Shown: piece after piece, positions 5,514 to 12,424 of the stretch
How the letters are laid out: each line of letters opens with the position of its first letter
Numbering within the stretch: position 1 is the stretch's first letter
DNA from: an uncultured Alphaproteobacteria bacterium
Lineage (GTDB): Bacteria; Pseudomonadota; Alphaproteobacteria; CAKMZR01
Length of the DNA: 12,424 nucleotides
Assembly (NCBI GenBank): GCA_929200455.1
Contig: CAKMZR010000036.1
Span: 1 to 12,424, forward strand
Direction: 5' to 3'
The notes under the pieces: model-generated
Databases searched by the model: none
The model's input: only the letters and a program-made list of their open reading frames with translations
What the model was told of the DNA's origin: nothing
Program-made: the position numbers and the translations under genes

Positions 5514-8500
5514 TCAGTCAGGCTTTATCACCAGCAATAAATCCTTCGCGTGCACGTTCGTGCCCGTCGGGGCCAAAACCCTCTCCACGACTCCACCCCT
5601 CTCTGCATACACCGCCGTCTCCATCTTCATCGCCTCTATCGTCAACAATAAGTCACGCTCGTTCACCCTCATGCCCTCAGACACATTCACCGTCGAAATC
5701 ACTCCCGGAATCGGTGACGCAACATGTCCCAAATTGCCCTCTTCCGCCTTCTCCCTCTGCGGAGCACTGTCTCGCGCCAAACGATTCAATACATTCACCG
5801 TGCGCGCCTGACCGTTCACCTCAAAAAACATCTTCGTCCAACCCTCCTCATCACCCTCGCCTATCGCCAAACACCTCACTATAATCACACGACCACGCTC
5901 TACCTCCACCTCCACAGAATCTCCTACCTTCATCCCATAGAAAAATATACTCGTCGGCAACATAATCACCGGACCATTCTCTTTCGAATGCTTCACATAA
6001 TCCAAAAATACCTTCGGGTACATCAAATACGACAAAAACTCACTCTCCGTAAGAACTCGTCCCGCCTTGCCCTCCGCTAACTCACGCTCCGACACAAAAT
6101 CTATAGGCGGCATCAACGCTCCCGGACGATCCCCTAACGGCTCTCCACCCTTCAAAACCTTCCTCTGTAATGCCTCAGGAAAACCTCCAGGCGGCTTCCC
6201 TATCTCTCCACGGAAAAATGAAACCACACTCTCAGGAAAACTTATCTCCTTAGACTCATCCTCAACATCATCACGACTCAATCCCCCCGACACCATCGCA
6301 AGCGCCATATCTCCCACAACCTTAGAAGACGGCGTCACCTTCACTATGTCCCCAAACATCATGTTCACGTCCGCATACGCCTTCGCTATCTCATGCCACT
6401 TCGACTCCAACCCCATCGAACGCGCCTGCTCCTTCAAATTCGTAAATTGTCCTCCAGGCATCTCATGCAAATAAACCTCAGACGCTCCACAACGTAAATC
6501 ACTCTCAAATGCCGCGTACTTCCTCCTCACAGACTCCCAATAATCAGAAAATCTACGGATCTCTACTGGATCCAATCCCGTATCACGATCCGTAAACCTC
6601 AACGCCTCCACTATCGATCCCAAATTCGGTTGCGACGTCAGTCCAGAAAAACTATCCATCGCTCCATCTACCGCATCCACCCCAACCTCCAGTGCCGCCA
6701 TCACCGTCGCCGCCGATATTCCACTCGTATCATGCGTGTGAAAATGTATCGGCAAACCCACCTCCTCCTTCAACGCCCTTATCAATACCTTCGCTTGCGA
6801 CGGCTTCAATAATCCCGCCATGTCCTTAATACAAAGTATATGCGCTCCCGCTCGCTCCAAATCCTTCGCCATTCCCACATAATACTTCAAATCATATCGA
6901 GAACGCCTCTCGTCAAATATATCTCCCGTGTAACATATCGCTGCCTCACACAACTTACCAGACTCATTCACCGCGTCCATCGCTACCCGCATGTTCTCTA
7001 TCCAGTTCAAACTGTCAAAAACTCGAAATACATCTATACCCTTCTCCGCCGCTACCTTCACAAAATGACGCACCACATTGTCAGGATAATTCGTGTAACC
7101 TACCCCGTTCGACGCCCTCAACAACATCTGAAATAAAATGTTCGGAACCCGCTCGCGTAACTTCTCCAGCCTCTGCCACGGACACTCCTTCAAAAACCTC
7201 ATCGCCACATCAAACGTCGCTCCCCCCCAACACTCAAGACTAAAAAGACCAGACATCTTTTGCGCATACGATTCCGCTACCTGCAACATATCATACGTGC
7301 GCATACGCGTCGCCAAAAGAGACTGATGCGCATCACGCATCGTCGTATCCGTCACCAACGCTCCCCGCTGTTCCAACATCCAATCCCTAAATCCCTCAGG
7401 ACCCAACTCCAACAACAAATCCTTCGTCCCTCGAGGGTAAATTCCATCCCCTCCTCCCTCAGGCACAACCGCGTCCGCATGACGACTCGGCAACGCCAAG
7501 CCAGCCACCTCAGGATTGCCGTTCACCGTCACCTCCGATATAAAATTCAAAAGACGTGTCCCACTGTCCGCATGCTTCACTATGTTCAGCAAATCCGGAG
7601 TCTCGTCTATAAACTTCGTCGTGTAACTATGAGTCCTAAACTTCTCGTGATTCAAAACATTCCGCAAAAAAGGTATGTTCGTCGTCAATCCACGAATCCT
7701 ATACTCCCGCAATGCACGACTCATCCTATCTATCGCCTCATTCGGAGTCGATGACCACGCCGTCACCTTCTCCAATAGACTATCATAGTAATGCGTGATA
7801 ATCGCTCCCGAATACGCCGTACCCCCGTCTATCCGTATCCCAAACCCCGCCGCATCACGGTAGTCCGTTATCCTTCCATAGTCAGGCGTAAAACCTGTCT
7901 CGGGATTCTCCGTCGTTATCCGACACTGAAGGGCATGACCACGCAACTTTATATTTTCCTGTGACGGAACTCCAGAACCTCCGCCCTCCCCAATCCGCGC
8001 TCCCTCCGCTATGAAAATCTGTGCCTTCACAAGATCAATGCCCGTCACCTCCTCCGTCACCGTATGCTCCACCTGTATCCGTGGGTTAATCTCTATAAAA
8101 TAAAAATTTCCCGTCCTCACATCCATCAAAAATTCTGCCGTACCCGCATTGTAATACCCACCCTTCCTCGCCAACTTCACCGCAGACGCACAAAGAAACT
8201 CTCGCTGCTCCTCATCCAAATATAACGCAGGAGCACGCTCTATCACCTTCTGATTGCGGTGCTGAACCGTACAGTCCCTCTCCCAAAGATGCACGATGTT
8301 CCCATGCCTGTCTCCCAACAACTGCACCTCCACATGACGCGCCTCCTCCACCAACTTCTCTATGTAGACCTCGTCCTTGCCAAAGGCCGCTCCCGCCTCT
8401 CGCCTGCCCAAAGTCACCTTCTCCTCCAAGGAAGACGCGTCCTCTATCACACGCATACCACGACCTCCCCCTCCCCACGACGCCTTCAACATCACAGGAA

Positions 8501-8960
8501 ATCCTACCTCTTTCGCCATACGGTGGACTTCGTCCCAATCATCCGACAAAGGCCCCGTCGCAGGCATCACAGGAACTCCCGCCTCTTCCGCCACACGACG
8601 CGCAGAAACCTTGTTCCCAAAAAGACGCATCACATCAGAACTCGGACCTATAAATGTAAGACCACTACCCTCACACGCATCCACAAACTCAGGACTCTCA
8701 GACAAAAATCCATAACCCGGATGAACCGCATCACAACCCGTATCAATCGCCGTTCTCACAATATCCTCAATATGAAGATACGCCTTCACAGGACCCAATC
8801 CCTTCCCCACACGATAACTCTCGTCCGCCTTAAATCGATGAAAAGATAGCTTGTCCTCTTCCGCATATATCGCTACCGTGCGACGACCAAGCTCGTTCAC
8901 AGCACGCATAATCCTTATCGCTATCTCACCCCGATTGGCTATCAGTATCTTCTTTATCAA
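5514..8960 (-). CDS. pyc: Pyruvate carboxylase
   Basis: A 1148-residue biotin enzyme making oxaloacetate from pyruvate, bicarbonate and ATP in the cytoplasm, of the usual single-chain length. Biotin carboxylase comes first (about 1-450), with the ATP-binding GGGGRGM at 163-169 and EINPRIQVEHT at 290-300. The carboxyltransferase follows (about 530-800), with RDAHQS at 542-547, KDMAG at 712-716 (Lys712 the probable carboxylated lysine) and metal ligands in HTHD at 741-744. A C-terminal biotinyl domain carries AMKMET with biotin acceptor Lys1112. The start is TTG at 8960, supported by AGGAGG (8975-8970) nine bases upstream. Last gene of the operon, 30 bases after mtkB. In comparable serine-cycle clusters this place is held by PEP carboxylase, so it probably refills oxaloacetate for the malate-CoA ligase branch. 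Ile is encoded largely by ATA. Confidence 0.97.
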   Translation of the reverse strand: MIKKILIANRGEIAIRIMRAVNELGRRTVAIYAEEDKLSFHRFKADESYRVGKGLGPVKAYLHIEDIVRTAIDTGCDAVHPGYGFLSESPEFVDACEGSGLTFIGPSSDVMRLFGNKVSARRVAEEAGVPVMPATGPLSDDWDEVHRMAKEVGFPVMLKASWGGGGRGMRVIEDASSLEEKVTLGRREAGAAFGKDEVYIEKLVEEARHVEVQLLGDRHGNIVHLWERDCTVQHRNQKVIERAPALYLDEEQREFLCASAVKLARKGGYYNAGTAEFLMDVRTGNFYFIEINPRIQVEHTVTEEVTGIDLVKAQIFIAEGARIGEGGGSGVPSQENIKLRGHALQCRITTENPETGFTPDYGRITDYRDAAGFGIRIDGGTAYSGAIITHYYDSLLEKVTAWSSTPNEAIDRMSRALREYRIRGLTTNIPFLRNVLNHEKFRTHSYTTKFIDETPDLLNIVKHADSGTRLLNFISEVTVNGNPEVAGLALPSRHADAVVPEGGGDGIYPRGTKDLLLELGPEGFRDWMLEQRGALVTDTTMRDAHQSLLATRMRTYDMLQVAESYAQKMSGLFSLECWGGATFDVAMRFLKECPWQRLEKLRERVPNILFQMLLRASNGVGYTNYPDNVVRHFVKVAAEKGIDVFRVFDSLNWIENMRVAMDAVNESGKLCEAAICYTGDIFDERRSRYDLKYYVGMAKDLERAGAHILCIKDMAGLLKPSQAKVLIRALKEEVGLPIHFHTHDTSGISAATVMAALEVGVDAVDGAMDSFSGLTSQPNLGSIVEALRFTDRDTGLDPVEIRRFSDYWESVRRKYAAFESDLRCGASEVYLHEMPGGQFTNLKEQARSMGLESKWHEIAKAYADVNMMFGDIVKVTPSSKVVGDMALAMVSGGLSRDDVEDESKEISFPESVVSFFRGEIGKPPGGFPEALQRKVLKGGEPLGDRPGALMPPIDFVSERELAEGKAGRVLTESEFLSYLMYPKVFLDYVKHSKENGPVIMLPTSIFFYGMKVGDSVEVEVERGRVIIVRCLAIGEGDEEGWTKMFFEVNGQARTVNVLNRLARDSAPQREKAEEGNLGHVASPIPGVISTVNVSEGMRVNERDLLLTIEAMKMETAVYAERGGVVERVLAPTGTNVHAKDLLLVIKPD

Positions 8961-8990
8961 GACCTCGTACCTCCTAAAAAATAAAACAGA

Positions 8991-9878
8991 TCAAAGCTTC
9001 GAAAGTACAGACAAAACCGTCTCTCCAAATGCAGACGGGTGCGGAACTATCGTCACTCCAGCCTTCTCCAAAACCTCTATCTTCTCACTCGCAGACTCTC
9101 CGTACGACGAAACAATCGCTCCCGCATGACCCATCTTCTTGCCCTTCGGTGCACTCAAACCCGCTATGTAACCCAACATAGGCTTCCGCATATGATTCTC
9201 GAAAAATTCCGCCGCCTCTATCTCTTGTGAACCCCCTATCTCCCCTATAATCACAACCGCATCCGTATCTTCGTCTTCCTCAAAAAGAGCCAAATGATCA
9301 CAGAAAGAACTTCCATTAATAGGATCTCCCCCTATGCCCACACTCGTCGATATCCCCACTCCAGACGACTTCATTTGTGACGCAGCCTCATAACCCAACG
9401 TACCAGACCTCCCTATCAATCCCACACGACCAGGAAGATAAATGTGTCCCGGCATAATACCCATAAATCCTTGTCCAGGCGAAATCAAACCCGCACAGTT
9501 CGGACCTATAAGCGTCATCCTTTGTGCCTTCGGATAACGACGCATAAACCTTTTCACCCGCATCATGTCTTGCGTGGGGATACCGTCCGTAATGCATACA
9601 CATACCTTTATACCCGCATCCGCTGCCTCCATCAGAGAATCCGCCGCAAACGGAGGCGGCACAAAAACCACACTCGCTTCCGCTCCCGTCGCCTCCACGG
9701 CACCACGTACCGTGTCAAAAACAGGAAGTCCACAATGAGTCGTGCCACCCTTACCCGGAGTCACACCACCCACAACATTCGTTCCGTACTCTATCATCTC
9801 TTGTGCATGAAATGTCCCTATACGCCCCGTAAAACCCTGCACTATCACCCGCGTTTCCTTCTTGAGTAGTATCGCCAT
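8991..9878 (-). CDS. mtkB: Malate-CoA ligase alpha subunit (malate thiokinase; SucD family)
   Basis: A 295-residue CoA-binding subunit that, with the beta subunit, makes malyl-CoA from malate, CoA and ATP. The N-terminal CoA-binding Rossmann domain shows GFTGRIGTFH (15-24). GPNCAG (125-130) precedes the ligase domain, and GHAGAI (250-255) carries the phosphorylated histidine, His251. Succinyl-CoA ligase alpha (SucD) shares this fold. The call as malate-CoA ligase rests on MtkB-like stretches such as MMRVKRFMRRYPKAQR (105-120) and GHIYLPGRVGLIGRSGTLGY (144-163), and on the neighbouring malyl-CoA lyase. I chose the ATG at 9878 because AAGGAG (9893-9888) lies 9 bases upstream; an earlier TTG at 9899 would include that site in the coding region. 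The gene follows mtkA by 27 bases. Confidence 0.92.
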   Translation of the reverse strand: MAILLKKETRVIVQGFTGRIGTFHAQEMIEYGTNVVGGVTPGKGGTTHCGLPVFDTVRGAVEATGAEASVVFVPPPFAADSLMEAADAGIKVCVCITDGIPTQDMMRVKRFMRRYPKAQRMTLIGPNCAGLISPGQGFMGIMPGHIYLPGRVGLIGRSGTLGYEAASQMKSSGVGISTSVGIGGDPINGSSFCDHLALFEEDEDTDAVVIIGEIGGSQEIEAAEFFENHMRKPMLGYIAGLSAPKGKKMGHAGAIVSSYGESASEKIEVLEKAGVTIVPHPSAFGETVLSVLSKL

Positions 9879-9905
9879 ACGCTCTTTCTCCTTTTTCAAT
9901 ACAAG

Positions 9906-11075
9906 CTAAGCTTGTAGCTCATTACACGTCTTCACCGCCAAATTCGCCGCATCATACAAAGAATCCGCCGTCAACAAATCTGTCCCGGATTCCCTCAGCA
10001 TCTTCTGACCCAACTCCACATTCGTTCCAGACAATCTCACCACCACCGGAATCTTAATCTCAAGCGTCTCAAATGCCAACAAAACACCTTCTGCTATCCA
10101 GTCGCAACGGTTAATGCCCGCAAAAATATTTACCAATATCACACGCACATTCTCGTCATTCAATACCGCCCTAAACGCCTTAATCACACGCTGAGGGGAC
10201 GCTCCTCCCCCAATATCAAGAAAATTCGCCGGACTGCCACCCGCCAACTTAATCATGTCCATGCTCGCCATCGCAAGACCCGCTCCGTTCACAATACAGC
10301 CAACACTGCCATCGAGCCCTATGTACGCAAGACCACGATCCATCGCATACGATTCCCTACGATCCTCCTGACTCTTATCCCGCAACTCCGATATATGAGG
10401 ACGACGGAAAAGTGCATTCTCATCAAACGATACCTTCGCATCAAGAGCCAGAATCCTCTTGTCCGACGTCACCACCAACGGATTAATCTCAACCATAGAC
10501 GCATCATACTCCACCACAACCCGATAACACGCCATCAGAATCTTTACCACCTCGTTCACTTGCTCTCCTAGACCCAGAGAAAAAGCTATCTCTCGCGCCT
10601 GAAAAGACTGCATACCCACCGCAGGATCAATCCTCAAACGCAAAACCGAATCAGGATCAGACTCAGAAACTTCCTCTATATCCATACCCCCAGACGACGA
10701 CGCTATCAACATCACACGCTCAGACTGACGATCCATCACAAGACCCAAATAAAGCTCCCTCTCAATATCAAGTCCTTCCTCCACATAAAGACGATTAATC
10801 AATTTCCCCTTCTCATCCGTCTGCGGAGTCACAAGACGCTTCCCCAAAAGAGACTCCGCTATCTCACTCATCTCTTCGTCCGAAGAACACACCTTAATGC
10901 CTCCAGATTTGCCTCGACCCCCAGAATGCACTTGCGCCTTCACAACCCATCGATCCCCTCCTATCTCTTGCGTGCGGTACGCCGCCTGCTCAGGAGAATA
11001 GGCTAGGGCTCCCTTCGGAATAGGAACACCCAAATTAGCCAAAATCTCTTTCGCTTGATACTCGTGTATATCCAT
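9906..11075 (-). CDS. mtkA: Malate-CoA ligase beta subunit (malate thiokinase; SucC family)
   Basis: A 389-residue ATP-grasp subunit that binds ATP and malate and works with the alpha subunit. The family opening MDIHEYQAKEIL is intact. The nucleotide-binding SGGRGKSGG lies at 51-59, the magnesium-binding EINPL at 196-200, NGAG at 263-266, LDIGGG at 286-291 and NIFAGINRCD at 316-325. The length matches both MtkA (about 390) and SucC. Similarity in the GKRLVTPQT (78-86) and FRRPHISELRDKSQ (223-236) regions, and the position directly after malyl-CoA lyase, favour malate over succinate as substrate. GAGAGGAGCGAGAGG directly precedes the ATG. It is 17 bases downstream of mcl, so translation is probably coupled in one mRNA. 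Confidence 0.92.
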   Translation of the reverse strand: MDIHEYQAKEILANLGVPIPKGALAYSPEQAAYRTQEIGGDRWVVKAQVHSGGRGKSGGIKVCSSDEEMSEIAESLLGKRLVTPQTDEKGKLINRLYVEEGLDIERELYLGLVMDRQSERVMLIASSSGGMDIEEVSESDPDSVLRLRIDPAVGMQSFQAREIAFSLGLGEQVNEVVKILMACYRVVVEYDASMVEINPLVVTSDKRILALDAKVSFDENALFRRPHISELRDKSQEDRRESYAMDRGLAYIGLDGSVGCIVNGAGLAMASMDMIKLAGGSPANFLDIGGGASPQRVIKAFRAVLNDENVRVILVNIFAGINRCDWIAEGVLLAFETLEIKIPVVVRLSGTNVELGQKMLRESGTDLLTADSLYDAANLAVKTCNELQA

Positions 11076-11092
11076 CCTCTCGCTCCTCTCAA

Positions 11093-12052
11093 CTAAACAG
11101 AATTCTTGCTTATCGCCTCGTGTATCACCAACACATTCCTCGCCATCCGTTCCGAGGCCGCGTCTATCATCTTGCCGTCCACAGACGCCGCTCCCTTACC
11201 TTGTGCTTCCGCTTCCTTCAACGCAACCGTGATCCTTTGGGCTCGCGTCACCTCCGCTTCCGTCGGCGAAAATACTCCGTTCGCCAAATCAATCTGTGAC
11301 GGGTGAATCGCCCACTTACCCTCAATCCCAAGTGCCGCTCCCCTTCGTGCCGCATCACAGAAACCATCCGGATCAGAAAAATCTCCAAACGGACCGTCTA
11401 TCGGACGAAGACCATTCGCACGACACGCCACCGTCATTCTCGCAAGTCCATGGTGCCACTGATCCCCTGGATAATCAGGATTCAATCCCCCTATGTTCAC
11501 CGTACGGGCCCGAAGACTCGCCGCATAATCCGCAACGCCAAAGTGCAACGCCTCAAGACGACCTCCACTCACGCTCTGATTATAAGACGCGATCTTTTCC
11601 ACATTGCTCATACCAAGAGCCGTCTCGATCAATGCCTCCAAACCTATGCGAACCGTAAGCTTCTTAGCCTCCTCAATCTGACTCACCAAAGCTTCCACCA
11701 TATACAAATCCGACGGAACCCCAACTTTCGGAACCAAAATCGTATCCAAATGATTGCCTGCCTGCTCCACCACATCCACCACATCCCTGTACATATAATG
11801 CGTGTCAAGACCGTTTATTCGCAATGACACCGTCTTGCCACGACCGCGCCAATCCATCTCGTTGAGCGCCTTTATCGCGTTTATACGTGCCTGCTCCTTC
11901 TCAGGAGGGGCTACCGCATCCTCCAAATCCAAAAAAACATAGTCCGCTTTCGAATCCAATGCCTTGCCCACCATATCCAAATTGGATGCCGGAACTGCCA
12001 ATTCACTCCTCTGCAAACGAGTCTTGTTCGCCGTAAAAAGTGTGTAACTCAT
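11093..12052 (-). CDS. mcl: Malyl-CoA lyase (CitE-like/HpcH family)
   Basis: A 319-residue cytoplasmic lyase that splits malyl-CoA into glyoxylate and acetyl-CoA, the step following malate-CoA ligase in the serine cycle. The CitE-like TIM-barrel motifs are all present: FLDLEDAVAP (40-49), SLRINGLDTHYMYRD (76-90) with substrate-binding Arg78, VPKVGVP (107-113), GLEALIETALGM (137-148) with probable magnesium ligand Glu143, FGVADY (171-176) with Asp175, and GKWAIHPSQIDLAN (245-258). Against remembered Methylobacterium MclA, the middle is shortened near 190-205 and carries a small insertion before FGVADY. AAGGAAG lies upstream of the ATG, inside a long purine tract. It appears to be the first gene of the mcl-mtkA-mtkB-pyc operon. 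The beta-methylmalyl-CoA lyase activity seen in relatives cannot be excluded. Confidence 0.94.
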   Translation of the reverse strand: MSYTLFTANKTRLQRSELAVPASNLDMVGKALDSKADYVFLDLEDAVAPPEKEQARINAIKALNEMDWRGRGKTVSLRINGLDTHYMYRDVVDVVEQAGNHLDTILVPKVGVPSDLYMVEALVSQIEEAKKLTVRIGLEALIETALGMSNVEKIASYNQSVSGGRLEALHFGVADYAASLRARTVNIGGLNPDYPGDQWHHGLARMTVACRANGLRPIDGPFGDFSDPDGFCDAARRGAALGIEGKWAIHPSQIDLANGVFSPTEAEVTRAQRITVALKEAEAQGKGAASVDGKMIDAASERMARNVLVIHEAISKNSV

Positions 12053-12196
12053 TTCTCTTCCTTCCCTTTTTTATCCCTAAAACCCCCCTTTTCTCTTTAC
12101 TCTTTGCTCTTCTCTTTCTTACCCCCACCCAAACCTCCAAAAGAGGGAATTGCTTGCTTACACCATAAATTCACTTTTTGCAAGATTATTTTATTC
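12053..12196 (-). promoter_or_regulatory. Leader of the mcl operon with a polypurine tract
   Basis: On the minus strand, about 85 bases before the mcl start (roughly 12053-12140) are almost only A and G, with G5 and G6 runs, ending in the ribosome binding site. Just before it CCTC-TTTTG-GAGG (12145-12133) can form a short hairpin. A weak promoter pair, TTGCAA then TAAGCA 17 bases on, lies near 12183-12155. An operon promoter here is likely but not proven, and transcription may also come from beyond the right edge. Confidence 0.35.
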
Positions 12197-12406
12197 TTAC
12201 ATGCCCTCACCACCGCCTATAATACTCCCTACACCCTCTGGCATACCAAGGATTGCATGACTTTCCGCATACTCTAAAATCTTCTTCGACACCGCCGCTG
12301 ACGGGTTCGATGTATGACGCGTATCAAGATTTACATGCAAAAGTAACGTCTCAAAAGTACACGACAACCTTCCCGATCCCCCATAAAGACTATGAAAAAG
12401 ATGCAT
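12197..12406 (-). CDS. Hypothetical protein, possibly the end of a larger gene
   Basis: The reading frame gives 69 residues from an ATG at 12406 and ends at a stop 144 bases before mcl. I recognise no family. The C-terminal part (KKILEYAESHAI, then Gly-rich GVGSIIGGGEGM) looks like plausible protein, and the G-rich base use fits the neighbouring minus-strand genes. No stop occurs in this frame in the 18 bases between the ATG and the window edge, so the ATG may be internal and the gene may start outside. The bases upstream are GGAGGAGGGGGTAAGAGG, which would also serve as a ribosome binding region. Gene status is uncertain. Confidence 0.35.
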   Translation of the reverse strand: MHLFHSLYGGSGRLSCTFETLLLHVNLDTRHTSNPSAAVSKKILEYAESHAILGMPEGVGSIIGGGEGM

Positions 12407-12424
12407 CCTCTTACCCCCTCCTCC

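Noticed and set aside
8212..8849. Frames of 108-196 codons inside pyc on either strand
   Set aside because: They overlap the biotin carboxylase domain, whose motifs are continuous in the main frame.
8991..11075. Housekeeping succinyl-CoA synthetase (sucD/sucC)
   Set aside because: The folds are the same, but the sequence resembles MtkB/MtkA and the genes are sandwiched between malyl-CoA lyase and pyruvate carboxylase rather than next to TCA-cycle genes. Not fully excluded.

Overview
The window reads as bacterial chromosome, most likely from an alphaproteobacterium with one-carbon (serine-cycle type) metabolism. This rests on a tight operon for malyl-CoA lyase and the two subunits of malate-CoA ligase, whose sequences resemble MclA, MtkA and MtkB of Methylobacterium-type methylotrophs. 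The assignment is from remembered family features, not from a search. All main genes except one lie on the minus strand, and that strand is visibly G-rich, so it is probably the leading strand.

Layout, left to right in plus coordinates. The left edge (1-11) holds only the first codons of a minus-strand gene. It is divergent from a MerR-family regulator (107-541, plus) with three candidate metal-binding cysteines. A BCCT-family betaine/choline/carnitine-type transporter (556-2367, minus) converges on the MerR gene.

The notable part is 2646-5491, a compact CRISPR locus read on the minus strand in the order leader 2, array 2 (4 repeats), terminator, promoter, effector gene, leader 1, array 1 (10 repeats). 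The effector is a single protein of 531-552 residues with two HEPN ribonuclease motifs, RDFLEH at 157-162 and RNHIAH at 394-399. That architecture is diagnostic of type VI Cas13, but the protein is about half the size of classical Cas13. No cas1 or cas2 is present. The 36-nt repeat folds, on the minus strand only, into an almost complete hairpin closed by a GAAA tetraloop. The one base that distinguishes the two arrays turns a G-U pair of this hairpin into G-C. Both arrays carry a homologous leader of about 128 nt, so the leader-array unit has been duplicated around the effector gene.

The right half (5514-12052) is a four-gene minus-strand operon: mcl, mtkA, mtkB, pyc. Malate-CoA ligase makes malyl-CoA from malate, CoA and ATP, and malyl-CoA lyase splits it to glyoxylate and acetyl-CoA. 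Pyruvate carboxylase supplies oxaloacetate, the malate precursor. It stands where Methylobacterium carries PEP carboxylase. The right edge holds a polypurine leader before mcl and a short reading frame of unknown function that may continue out of the window.
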